A DNA stretch of 46,258 nucleotides from Seminavis robusta (GCA_903772945.1 CAICTM010000828.1:1-46258); one strand, 5' to 3'. Numbered from the stretch's first letter, positions 21,083-32,523 are shown. Translations and numbers: made by a program. The notes: a model not told the origin generated them from the sequence alone.

Positions 21083-23876
21083 TCCAATGATTACAGGCAA
21101 ACCTGAGGCAACAACAGCCTCTAGGTAGGCAACAACAGATACCATTACAAGACCATGCCCTTGCTATTTGATCACAGCAAGTGCACAGGAGTGTGAGGGT
21201 ACCCAAATCCAAACCTACAATCCTACAAACAAAATCATCATAACATCCGCCTTTGTAGGCAATGCCGTAACCATCAATGGCTACAACAACAGCCAACATC
21301 AATGGCAACAACAGCCAACAACAGCATCTACCACTACCAAACCGATTACAATGAATTGACCAAACCAAATTCGAATTGCATCTACAATAACGGCAACTGC
21401 AACAACAGCAGAACAACAGTGAACGTTGAACCGAGTAGCTAGCTACAAGCGACTCAAGAGTTCACAAGACAAGGAACCACGCCACAGGATGGCAGGAGCA
21501 GACAGAGTTTGACCTACAAGCGGGAACCTGATCAAAAGAAACAACAAGAGGGTGCACACCTCAGCTCCACTGCAACTACTGTACAGAGATTGCAACCAAC
21601 CGTAGTCTCACACCAACAGAAGTACATGAGTACAACAAATCAAGCCTACAGTAGATACAACTACGAACAACTACTGCCACAGCCATCTCACAGGAGTGTA
21701 AGAGCAGTGACATCACCAACCAAAGGATCGACCGACTATATCACCATCGAAATATCATCGACCGTGACACATCGAGGTCCAGTGGAGCCCAGCCATCAAG
21801 TTGGAGCATCCACATCTACTACCGAATACTTCCTTACAAGTATCCAAACTTCCAAGGGCTTCCAGCCCCAACTCAAAGTATCATTGTGGCAAGGAACTTC
21901 CTCCTAGTTCCAGCTACTACAACAGTTCTCACCAAGTGTTGCTATAGCCTGACTTGCCAGTCTCACTACGGCAACACCAATGCAGGTACAAGTGTCAAGT
22001 GACGGCACAGTCACAAAATGACGACACCAGCAGTCACGAGTCTCATGAGTATAAACAACCATGACAAGAGAAAAATAACTCAACCATTTCCTCATTCCTC
22101 TTCAGCTAACGAGACCATCAAGAACTAGGTTCAGTCAACCCAACAAGTCCGTGACTTCCAAGCTACATCATTTCAGCTTCCATGCACCTTCAAATAGGGC
22201 ATCACTTCCACAAGTCTACACTTCCAGAGCTTCAACCAGCTTCCATCTAAGAAGGGCTTCCAGCCCATCAAGTGTCAATGAGCCGACTCTCAGTGTACCG
22301 CAGGTACACCAAGTGACGGTTTCATCCACACCGAGCTTCCAGGAGTGGCATCACTCTCAGAGAGTGCCAGCCACAAAGACTTTTCCGATGAGACAATGTC
22401 GTATTGTCTCGTCTCCACCGCTCAGCTCTCGCCACAGCGATGCCGAGCAACTACTTCCAAGGTTTTTTTGGACTCATTGCAAGCCAGTCGGACACGACGA
22501 CGTGAGACTTGGATTACAAGCCTTTCCAGGTAGGAGCCTGCTTACCCAAGCACGATAGACACTTTGAGTGCTACTTCGATTCTCAGGAATCCTAGAGGCA
22601 CCGCTCAAGCTCCACAGCAATCCCAAGTTGCATCCAATGTCCAAACAACCAAGCCAGCTTTGGCTACAACAAGTACAAGTCCTGCCACAGCTAGCTCACA
22701 GAGTGTGCCAAACAGTGACAGCAGGAGTGGTATTGATAAAGTTGTACCCACCAAAACAAAAGTCTCAAACCTTCTTCAACCTTCCTTTGAATTTTCCGAT
22801 TCGATCTATCCCAGATTGAAACCAGATCGACTGACAAGAAACGATCATGCCAGATCGAATGACAGAAGCGATCGATTCACAAGCAGGACCACGATGATCG
22901 ATTCAGTTTGACTTCGGGATCGACTCAGAAGTCATCATGAGATTGCAAGTGGGACCACAGAAGCCTATAAAGGCAGAGCAAACTTACTCAAGCAAGGGTA
23001 GCCAAACACCAGTGCTACCGGGATATTTCTGCAGAGGATTCCCACGTTCCACAGGAACAGTTCACCATGGAACCAGCTCAAAGCAAGCAACAGTTCGACG
23101 AACGCCACAAGTTGCCAGCACCCTACAAGAGGTGCAAAAAAGGCCACATCAAGCAAGCACATTCATGATACAACAAGTCACAGCCATCGATTCCAAAGAA
23201 GAGGAGGCCGTGATGAAGGAAGAAACTTCCCCAGCTGGGAAGAGAGGATTCCATTCCTCTGGAAAGACAACAGCAGGACATCCACACTTCTTGGACATCC
23301 ACAAGAAGAGACAGCTCACTTCCATTCCAATGGACAACAGCTGACTCCAGATAGCTCCAAGCTATGCACAGACTCATGCTCACCTGATTTCCAAATCCAG
23401 TATCAACCTGAATGGATTGATGTTCCACATCATGGCGATGAGACATGGCATATGTCCAGTTCAGTCTACACGCAGTCAAGAGCACAGTTGAGTCTACGAG
23501 AATGCAGCCGGAACTTCTAGTTTCCAGCTACAGCATTACCAAGTGACCGGAACTTCCAGTCCACGGTTCAACAGTATCGGAACTTCCCAGTTCGAATACA
23601 GCAACATCAATTGACGGCACCAACCGCCACAAGCAAGTCATAAAGGAGTGGCAACACTCAAGGAGTGATGGCCACAGTGCTTTTCATACGACACTGTCCA
23701 CATGTCACATTGACTGTGACAGATTGTCAGCACTGCTATGGAGGACAAGCTTCTCGCCACCAAACGGAATGCCGAGCAACCTAGCAAATGGTCTCTCGAC
23801 CAACAACTGTCCTTATGGAGCAACCATCATTACATTAATTATTCGTTCAACGGTACCTTTATGGAATGCAGGAGTG

Positions 23877-24123
23877 TGTTGGAGTTGTATTACAGACACC
23901 TAATACAAATTATCGTTTTTCCCAATCTAGTTGATAGGGATATCTAATCTATTCTCTAGTTACATACATGGGGAGTTTAACTGATCAATGGTCACCCCCT
24001 TCACTATATCCTTTGAAGTTGAATCAATCCCAGAAAACATGGAGAAAGATCACTTCTTGGAAATAGCTTAACAGTAAAACCCTTTTGAACTTTACTAAGC
24101 TAGAGTGTTACTACCAACCAACA
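23877..24123 (+). repeat. 3' LTR, 247 bp
   Basis: Second copy of the LTR, directly preceded by CAGGAGTG (23869-23876) and followed by the CTGGG target-site copy (24124-24128). It is 7 bp shorter than the 5' LTR because of the small indels in the first half. Confidence 0.9.
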
Positions 24124-26905
24124 CTGGGAGCTGCCGGTAGTATTTTGCTTTGGTTTCTGTAGGAGCACAGGTTTGGCTTTACAATCATCAGCCATCTTTA
24201 TAAGACAGTGTGTAGTATCTCCCTTAGAAATATCAATGAATTTGCCATTCTTTGGCGGCCAATCTTGGGCTACATCTCTTGGCCAATCTGCTGTTTTCTG
24301 GACAGAAGGGAAGCACCGAACATGAACAAAAGCAAGCTTGGAGTTCAGACTTAGTTGGCTCATCAAATACAGCCATTGGTGCCTGAGTGAGCAACAGATT
24401 CTTTGGTTGCAAGACCTTATTGAGCTTTTGCTCGCATGCCTTATTACTTGCCATAAGATTCTCATATTTAGTCATTTCCTTTTTGGACTGCTGGTCAAGT
24501 TTTGATTGAGCCTGCAGAGTCTTTGCCGCTCTAAGGCCAATCTGATATTTATGATCTAGCACTTTTGTTCGCTGGCGCCATTCTTGACTAATGCCCTGGT
24601 GCTTTGGTACATCTTATCCTGTGGAATCCTTGTCCATAGGAAAACCCATATCATCAAATACCGTCTCATTGATATGGCCATGCTGGATCACTTCTGTCAT
24701 CAATTTAGGGAACAGAGTTTTGAAGTTGTCCACATCTTCCGTAGGCATTTGTTTGCTACAGGTGGCTATCAGACCATTGATACATGGAAAGGCACATTCA
24801 GCAGTTCTATTTGCCCGGGAAATCATTCCATTTTCATAGAAGCCGGCAGCAATATTCTCTGATGTTGATACCTTTGTTTGAACAGCAGGTTGTTTGGTAA
24901 TATAATCAATCAAGGCATTGACCTTTCGGGAGGGAAGGTTGAGCCCATGATCATTTTCAGCCTCCTCAAAAGTATTGCAGACGCTCCGTTTGAACGGAAA
25001 GGCAGCAGATGCTATATGTTTATTGGTAAGTGTTTTCCCGTAGGCTTTCTCATTGCGGAACTTTGGACTTAAGTCGGCTGCTTGTTCCGTAGCCGTTCGA
25101 GCAGCGGACTGTTTGCAGGCGTGAACCTTTCGATCTCGATACTTTTTGAGAGTCTCTATTTCACCAATGGTGGCTAGTTGCGCCAGGTCTCCATCGCACC
25201 ATGCGACGACTGTCAAATCATCGAGAATTGGTGTCCCCCTTTTCCAACCAAATTGAATTCGAATATCGTCAATCCAAGGTAGAAGACAGTCTTCAATGAA
25301 ATGTCGGCACCGAACCTTATCTGTTTGTTTGTCATTGTCATTGCGTATGAACACCACATAGCCCGAATTCTCACGACCGACAGTAACTCCGCCACCGCCA
25401 ATGCAGAGTCCAGCAATATCTAGAACTAGAACACGGTCGGGGCATTTGTCTTTCTGGAGCTCTCGCTCATTCAGTCCAGTGATTGTGATCCATATGGGCC
25501 CACATTGACCAGCAGCGGTCATTAGATTTGTTGATTTGACACGTTGTCCAGTGAAGGTAACTGGTGCTGGGCCGGTGTTGTAGATTGCTCTCACTCCAGT
25601 ATTGGTATCATAACTTGAAAGTCCCGTGACAAACGCATCATCGGAAACATCGCTGTTCAAGCCCTCAATCGCATACTCTCCCGTATCGTCCATGGAAATG
25701 AGTAGTGCAGCAAGAATTGGTTGCAATGGTGAATTTTTGTTGCATTGACTGACCACATCATAACAAAAAATTTCGGATTCTGTAGCATTTTGCAAGAACC
25801 TAGAAATCGACGGAGTCAACGTTGCCACAACCCTGAACTGGGAGGAGCAAACTGCAGTCGCAAAGGCAGCGGTGGACCGCCAAGATAACTCGGCAGTCAG
25901 CCGGGTTTCTGTTTTGTGAACAGCCTTTTTGACAGAGCTATTCATTCCGGCAATAGCATTTGTGTACCTTTTGACCGTCTTTCGGCCAGGTGTAATAATA
26001 GATTCTCGTAGAGCAACTTGTCCATCTTTGGCAAGCTCGGCTCTTTTCTTCTCCAGCATTTTGTCCTTGACTTGACTTCTGCCAAATGCTCTCCTTGGTT
26101 GGGCTGCTATTTCCTGCACTATCTCGTTCACAGCTTATGGAGAAATAAAGGGAGACTTTCCCTTGTTAATGTGCCACCTATCATTGGGGAAGGTGTCGAT
26201 AGTGCCCCCATTTTCCTCATGAAGCTCATACTTCTTCACCACCTTGTAGAGATTGGGTTTATTAATGGGCACAAGTTTCCGATCCACAATTTCCTTGATG
26301 ACTTGGCTCCGTTGCCTGGTATTCTTCTTGTGAGATGTAATAACAGTCAAACATTCACATCGATCGTACATAATACCATTGGTTGGAGAGGGGGCATGAA
26401 ACTCGGATGATCCATTGTGATTGTGGGTTTGGAGAGCTAATGATTTTCTCTTCTTTGGTGCATTGGGAGTAGTAGCTGCAGTAGTAGAAGTATCATCAAC
26501 CGCAGCACTAACTTTCTCAAATGGAGTCAAAGGAAGCTGTTGTGCCATTGCGGGGGTGTTCACTTGGCTCACTTTGGCAATAATACTGAGTGACCGATCA
26601 CCAAAGCCGGCAATGGGGGAGAGCTTCTTGAGGTTTTGGTTTATATTGGAAGATGTCTGCTTCAAATACTGACGAACGGTAGTAAGCTCCTCATTAGCTT
26701 TCCTCTTTTGAGCTCTAGAGGGCTGGCGAGTGTTGAGTACAGTTTGTACATCAGCTAATACTTTTTCTGCCTCTGCCACTTTTTTCTTTGTTTCAGATAG
26801 CTGTCCAAAAGACACTACACCAGCATCAATTTTAGTTGTTCTGTTCTTGGTCGGAGTGACAGCTGGGGCTCTTCCAGGCTTGCTGGGACGCATACCTGTA
26901 GGCAT

Positions 26906-27655
26906 AACTCTATTGGTCCAACCAAATAGGGCGGTGAGGGGGGCAGAGGCTGGCTAGCCTGTTGGGGGAGCCAAAATTGCCAAAAAATGGCTGTCTAACT
27001 TTGCCAGTCGTCTGTTGCTGAAATGACCAACAAATGGGGAAGCCACTAGAACCACTGCGACGGGCACGTCCAAATTATATATCCCTATCTCAGGGTATTA
27101 ATATGGTAGCTCTATTAGTTACTCTGGCAGGGTGGTTGTAGCTACAAGGTTGAGGAATCAAAGTCTGAGTTTTTTGAGGTCTGGAACAAGCAGTGGCAAA
27201 GCCATCAAGCAACTCTCGGGAGGAGAGAAAAAGCAAGCTCTGGAGCGGAGGGAAGTCAAAACGTCATTCAAAAAGAAAACGTCTTGAGAATTCCGGAGCG
27301 TTCCAGGGGTTCTGAAACTGATTCTCACTGTTGGGCCATTCTCGCTGTTGGACCATCTGTAGCAGGAGCAAAAGAAGAAAGATCTTTGGTTCCAGGTGGA
27401 AGATGTGAGGAGTTTTGCTCGCAATGACGTGTGCAATTTGTGACAACAACTTTTTAATTCTTTGATTGGCCCGTCGTGTGTCACAAGCAACCAGAAGTGA
27501 AAAGAAGCAGTGAAAAGTGCCGAGCCAAACGCCGCATTGGAAGTTGTTCTGTTGTTCTGGAGCTGACAAATACATCCTTGGGCGGCACTCCATTGGCATT
27601 CATTGTTGGACCCCAAATAAGTTGGTTGCAAGAGACAAATAGCTAGCTCATCACC
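26906..27655. other. intergenic region upstream of the jacalin-like gene
   Basis: It contains the flank of the decayed frame and the leader and promoter of the plus-strand jacalin-like gene. A minus-strand open frame at 27158-27631 shows no family motif and is probably a chance frame. No terminal inverted repeat was recognised. Confidence 0.5.
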
Positions 27656-28468
27656 ATGACCATGTCATCCCGACAGATGCGCTTCCACTTTGACTGGGTG
27701 GATCATTGGGTGGAAGAGGAATCGGCGGAAAAATCCGCCAAAGACATTATGCACCGATCGGCCGGTCGCATGATGAGCATTCAGAATTTCTTTAACGACC
27801 TCTCGCTGTATCGATGGCTCAAAAAATCCACCAAGGGAAAGGTTGAATTGGCGCGTGTCGTCGTCTTTCACAGCGACTCGTTCGTCTTTGGTCTGCAAGC
27901 CGTCTATCGCGTTTATTACAGTTCGAGTAGTGAAATCCGAGAGGTTGCCGCCGAAAAGCACGTTTATGCGTCTGGCTTTTATGCACAGGGACGTCCTCCC
28001 ATGGTGTCCACCTTGGAACTGGCGGCCGGGGAATTCATTATCGATGTGACTACGCGACAGGGAGAAGTAGTGGATCAAATCACCTTTATCACCAACCAAC
28101 GAACGGTCCGATTTGGTGGTTGGGGTGGCATGGCACAACCGTACCAGTCGAATCATTTTGCCCGAGGCGTCATGAGCCGCGTGGTCGCATTTGCCGGAAC
28201 CAAAGCCGGAGCACTCGAACGAGTGGGATTCTTCCTAGAGCCACTTAATTGGGAGGCCATTCGACCCATCGTCTTGACGCGGAGGTTGGTCGAAGAGAAA
28301 CGAGCTTTGCCCGATAGAGTCAACTGTGAAAAGTGGACGCCACAAGAAACCAGTGTCCATGATTTCTTGACAAGAGCCAATGATGATATTTTCTTTCGAG
28401 TGGCCAGTTACCTCATTTATTCCACGAGAGGAGAAGCAACCAATCAACCCAATCAACATCGGTCCTAA
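27656..28468 (+). CDS. jacalin-like lectin-domain protein
   Basis: Single-exon protein of 270 residues. Residues about 115-200 read like a jacalin-type beta-prism lectin: STLELAAGEFIIDVTTRQGE, VDQITFITNQRTVRFGG, then VVAFAGTKAGALERVGFFLEP, with the spacing of the GxxxxxxVxxLxFxTN and GFxGxxGxxLxxIGxF signatures of the fold. Such domains usually bind mannose- or galactose-type glycans, but the binding residues cannot be judged from memory. The N-terminal region (DWVDHWVEEESAEKSAKDIM and onward) is charged and helical with no signal peptide or membrane segment, so the protein is probably cytosolic. The ATG at 27656 is the first in frame; a second lies two codons on. The neighbours give no clue to its role. 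Confidence 0.72.
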   Translation: MTMSSRQMRFHFDWVDHWVEEESAEKSAKDIMHRSAGRMMSIQNFFNDLSLYRWLKKSTKGKVELARVVVFHSDSFVFGLQAVYRVYYSSSSEIREVAAEKHVYASGFYAQGRPPMVSTLELAAGEFIIDVTTRQGEVVDQITFITNQRTVRFGGWGGMAQPYQSNHFARGVMSRVVAFAGTKAGALERVGFFLEPLNWEAIRPIVLTRRLVEEKRALPDRVNCEKWTPQETSVHDFLTRANDDIFFRVASYLIYSTRGEATNQPNQHRS

Positions 28469-29675
28469 GAAAACATGCTGTACTTGTACGCCAACAATTC
28501 ACCATGGAACAGCAAAAATCCAATACATCTGGCTGTCCAACCTGCACAAACGAGACAAACCAGTGCAAACTACGGTACTCAGCTGAAGCTGGTGAACCAT
28601 CCGCTATCATATAAGTCATTGAATATACCATGGCCGACCCAGTCATGGCATTATATAGCTTTTAAAACGAACATTGGCGTGAATAATCTTTCATTTTAGA
28701 CACTTTAGAAGAATACTGTAGTTGGTGCTACTCTTCGCTTTCCTGTCCTGAAAGGTGCAGGGAACCTATTTATTCATCCGTCGCAACAATGATAATACTC
28801 GTCGCCTTCAACACGGCTATGGATTGATAACTTAGCGAAGTGCGGCTCATTCGCGATGACACCATACATCACTAACATTCCATCCAAAGGACTGCAACAT
28901 GCAGCATAAGTAGCGTCAGCTACCCACACACTCAAGGCAAGAAACACCAAAGAGTCTTGGCAGTACAAAGCTCGCTGCTGTCAGCGAAAATAGGAACCAG
29001 CTTTTTCTGGCACCAAACTAGGCTGGTTTCGCTATCCTGTCTGTCAAATGTTTATAGGTCCCGGTAGCGCGGCGCCTGGAAAAATGCAAGGCCCCATAGA
29101 GAGGGTACGCTGGGATTGCCTGTTCCGTCATTTCCTCAGGGAGTGCAGGTTCGTCTGCGAGGAAAAACACCGCCACTGCGGTTAGACCGTGGTTCCAAGG
29201 AGGAGTCATGGTGTCGCTATTGCGACAGTGTTGTTTGCTCCGCGCACGAAGACGCATGCTGTGTTGTGCTTTCAGAGGTATTGAATTTGCTTCCACTGCA
29301 GATAGCTTTGTTTTTTCAAAAGATTCAAACGGTATGCATTGCAGCGGGAGCACGAAGCAGAGCTGCTGCTGTTCGTCTTTGATGTATGTTTCGAGAGCTG
29401 ATTTTGCTGATTACATGAGTTGGCGGAGCTTATTCTTGTTTTCCATTCCGGGTTCATGGTTGAGACGTCACAGGATGGATAACCGGTGGTGCCCAAGCAA
29501 AAAGCTAAGCATTGCTGCACGCCGCCTCTTCGAATGCTCATGCTGTCATGAGTTGAGTTTTCCACTAGCTTCAAATGGGTTCCTTGCTCTTCTCAAGGGC
29601 AGCACGGCACATACCGGTCCTCCGGTGATGATTGTGATGGAGAAACGCTTCACCATTAATCTAGGTTGCAGCGTC
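28469..29675. other. 1.2 kb intergenic region, no gene seen
   Basis: It lies between the convergent jacalin-like and receptor genes. Short frames on both strands lack recognisable domains. The plus-strand frame at 29208-29972 runs antisense into the receptor and is treated as a shadow. Confidence 0.55.
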
Positions 29676-32217
29676 TTACCAAAGGTGTTGTCTGCTGCTG
29701 CTCAAATTGAGACTGCTGCTGATTTCTTGGCGAATGTATCTACCCACAATCTTGGGCCAAAACAGCGGTATCAACACAGCCAGGGCAGCAACGGTGACCA
29801 ACCAGCTTCCAATAACCATGAACGCAATCGTGTTGGCTTGCACCACCACCATAATGGGCAATCCAATGAGAATGGCCTCGACAATGATGCAGATTGTCAC
29901 GGTCATGTAGAAGCTTTCATTGAAAACCGTCGGCAGGTTGCGACTCTTGAAACTCTGATATCCCGCCATTAAAAAGGCCAACAAGTTGACCAAGACCAGC
30001 AAGGAACCAAACACAATCCCTGCCTTGTTCTCCTGAAAAGTATAGCAGGTGCCCCGACTTTTGGTGGTCCGGCCAAAGACATCCTCTTCCAGAGTGATGC
30101 GATCCCAGTGAAGTGGCCCCACGAAGGTCCAAGCGACCAGCAGCGTGAGATTCAAACCAAAGACGAGCGCCGGGACCCAAACGACATCGGATGCCACGAC
30201 CGCCAGACGACGAAAGGCTCGAGCACTGTGGACAACGCGACGTATTCGAAATGTCTTGCAAACCAGAGCGGAGAATGCCGTCGAGAATCCAATGGACAGT
30301 AGCCAGGTATGGAGCATGCATCCAACGTCCAGGACATGCCTCTGCATGGGCTCTTGCCACGTAAAGGGGATAATGGAAGATCCCAACAAGAAGGTACCCA
30401 GACAAAGCAGGACCAGGTAACTTGGTTGACTTGACTGTACAGCTGGTATCCGTCGCCTGAGCCAGCTCCAGCCAGCACAGAAAATGGACAAGAGCAGCAC
30501 CAGTGCGGCCATACTCCAACACAAGGCTCTTACTCCATTGGGAACCAGATTCATGTCCTCTTCTACTGGCGCAATTGATTCGAGAGGCGTGGTAGACGCA
30601 TCCGAGAACACGAATTCCGCCTTTTGACTTCCAAGAACAAACTGTTCCTTTTCTCTCCAGTACACACTGACGAGTTTCTTGGTCAACACACTCTCGTCAT
30701 TATTGTTTGTTGTTGTTGTTGTTGTTGTTGTCAATCAGTATATTGAACAGAAAGCCCGCGAACGAATCTGCCCGTCGCGAGCAAGTTGTCGTGTTAAAGG
30801 CAACATGGTAGGAAGCCCCAAAGAATTCCACGTGCTTGAGTGTATCGTACAAGGATTGTGTGGTAAAGTCAGGTGTCTGGCACGCGGCAATCCCAAACGC
30901 CAAGACGGCATCGTAGGTGTTTAGGTCAATGTAGCTGGCCTTGAACGACGACCTGTTGAGGAGGGAATCGTACAGCGCGGTGCTATTATTGGCATTGCAA
31001 CTGTTGGTAGTCCTGATGCTATCGTCATCAATTTGGTTGCACTCCAGTGCTCCTCCCCGCATCCGAGATTGTAGGTATCGTGTGGCGACGGGATCTTGTC
31101 GAAATTGCAATTTCCGACGATGCCATTGGGCAATGTGTCGCGCAATGGTGGGTTGTTCGGATTCCTTGGTGAACTGCAAGGCCACATAGGCGGATCCATT
31201 CATAGCCTTGTGGACATCCCCCTCGCGAGATTCTGGGTCGGAGACCGTCGTCAAGAGCCCCTCAATAACGCTTCCCACAAACATCCACATGGTGTTGGTA
31301 CCCGGTCCCATCAACCCGGCATCGTAGAGTTGTAGAATGAGTTGATGGTCGGCGCAACCCACACAGTAATAATACACAAATTCTTTTGACTTTAGGAGCG
31401 CCACAACCTCTTTCATGGACTCTGGGTCCCCCGGAACATAACTGGCCGAAAAGACTCTTCCTAGATTGTGTTTTAGGATTCCCCGCTGAACGGATCTTCC
31501 AAATCCGGTTTGGGGATATAGAATGGCAAATTGTCGCACACCCCACAGCTTGGTGAGGACAAAGGTGACGAATTGACTGCCAATGTCTCCCGGTGTCACT
31601 TGTGTCCTGGCAAACCAGGGATAGCGAGTGCGATCGTCCAAGGAGGGTGTGGCCGAAGCGGGAGAAATGGAAATGAATCCCAAATTATCATCATCATCAT
31701 CATTCGTAGTGGAGGAAGTTGTAACGGCGGCCAAAGTGGCCAACTGGGCCGAGATATGGCTGGACCACGGCCCCACAACCGCCATGGGTCGTTGGAACAT
31801 CGTTTGGCTATCATTCATCATATTCTTATAAAAGGCATCTTGCCAGGCTTTGCCAGTCAAAAAGAAATCTCTGCCGCTGTCTCGAAAGGTCATGGTCATG
31901 TAAAAGTCACAATTCTTGGTCAACTCGTACGGACTTGTAGTACCACTTGCATTAGTATTATCGCCGACAAAGGGAAAGTGTCGACGATTGAAATCTTGCA
32001 TGGCTAAAAAGGCCGTCACATCATTGTTCAAACCATAGGGTTTCCCATGTTCCGTCTGTGGAAACAGCGACAAGAGACTACCAATTCGAATGCTGCTGCC
32101 ACTATTCGTGCTACCATCGGCGACTCGGTAGACTTGCGAGTTTCATATGCGTTCGGCCGATCCACCTTTCAGCGCAGTCTGAATTAGATCGTCATAGTGC
32201 GAGAAGCCACGATCCAT
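29676..32217 (-). CDS. GABA-B-type (family 3) G-protein-coupled receptor, reading frame disrupted
   Basis: The N-terminal part (about 32130-30735) is a periplasmic-binding-like ligand domain: IRIGSLLSLFPQTEHG, AVVGPWSSHISAQLA, FISISPASATPSL, YPWFARTQVTPGDIGSQFV, YDAVLAFGIAACQ. The C-terminal part (30702-29676) has seven hydrophobic segments typical of 7TM_3, from VRALCWSMAALVLLLSIF to FMVIGSWLVTVAALAVLIPL. The two parts are in different frames. The switch falls in an (AAC)n tract, where dropping one A from AAAC would join IDNNNN to NDESVLTKKLVSVYW, the usual end of the ligand domain. An in-frame TGA at 32145-32143 also follows a coding-looking start (ATG 32217, FSHYDDLIQTALKGGS). No signal peptide is seen, so the 5' end may be missing. 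It is either a recent pseudogene or a gene with sequence errors. Confidence 0.75.
30705..30731. repeat. GTT/AAC microsatellite in the receptor gene
   Basis: About eight GTT units (AAC on the coding strand) with one extra T at the 3' edge of the coding copy (GTTTG). The tract encodes polyasparagine and is the exact point where the receptor reading frame shifts. Confidence 0.85.
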
Positions 32218-32523
32218 TCTCTTCCCATCAGGGGCAGGTGGATCTCACAGGTCAACTTAAAATTCTTGAGAGCGCTTGGTCTTGTCTGGTCTTGTCTTGT
32301 CTTGTTGCCGTCGTTGTGGCCTTCATTCTTTTTCTTGGTCTTCTTTGAGGTTTGCAAACGCGGTTCGCATCCTACCAGTACTAGAGTACCGGTATCTGTG
32401 CAGGCACGCAATGTTTTCTTAAATCTTGCAACAAAATGTTCTTTAAAATGCTTCCAAACAGAAAGGGGGGATTTCGCAGGTTTTGGGGCCACCATGTCGG
32501 GTACAATTTCAACTTTAATGTTG

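Larger units (their letters stand above)
18956..24123 (+). mobile_element. non-coding LTR retroelement (LARD-like), complete with target duplication
   Basis: The element is 5,168 bp. Its LTRs are at 18956-19209 and 23877-24123, begin TGTTGG and end CCAACA, and are flanked by CTGGG at 18951-18955 and 24124-24128. The interior (19210-23876) has no gag, protease, integrase or reverse-transcriptase motif in any frame I examined; the longest frames are under 160 codons. It is therefore a large non-autonomous derivative that would need enzymes in trans. The interior is dense in stem-loops and carries CAGGAGTG 14 times on the plus strand. Downstream of the 5' LTR there is no TGG-type tRNA primer site; instead 19210-19223 is complementary to LTR bases 19139-19152. 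Orientation + is taken from these signals. It inserted into a minus-strand open frame and broke it. Confidence 0.85.
18024..26905 (-). pseudogene. decayed long open frame, possibly a DDE-transposase, split by an LTR element
   Basis: A minus-strand frame runs from the ATG at 26905 to a stop at 18024 if four lesions are overlooked: in-frame TAA at 26137-26135, in-frame TAA at 24616-24614, a one-base frameshift near 24325-24345 (extra T in CTTTTG), and the LTR element 18956-24123. Taking out the element and one CTGGG copy leaves the frame continuous (GSSQ to QEQLSQR). The total is about 1,230 codons. The N-terminal part holds basic helix-turn-helix-like segments (IKEIVDRKLVPINKPNLYKV). The middle has SMDDTGEYAIEG and VVAWCDGDLAQL, which could be the first two acids of a DDE catalytic triad. 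The C-terminal part has YYYWDSNRREWVRAG then RNLEHKK, faintly like a GIY-YIG nuclease. All functional assignments are weak. The lesions and the loss of function are well supported. Confidence 0.7.

Noticed and set aside
20238..22911. gag-like or pol-like frames inside the LTR element
   Set aside because: Frames of 115-160 codons are Ser/Thr/Gln-rich translations of the hairpin repeats, with no zinc knuckle, protease or polymerase motif.
17850..27130. terminal inverted repeats bounding the decayed transposase-like frame
   Set aside because: Only short partial matches such as CCCTATCT were seen near both flanks. They are too short and inconsistent in orientation to call.
29208..29972. 254-codon plus-strand frame
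   Set aside because: It overlaps the receptor helices in antisense, has no domain, and its composition is that of reversed hydrophobic codons.
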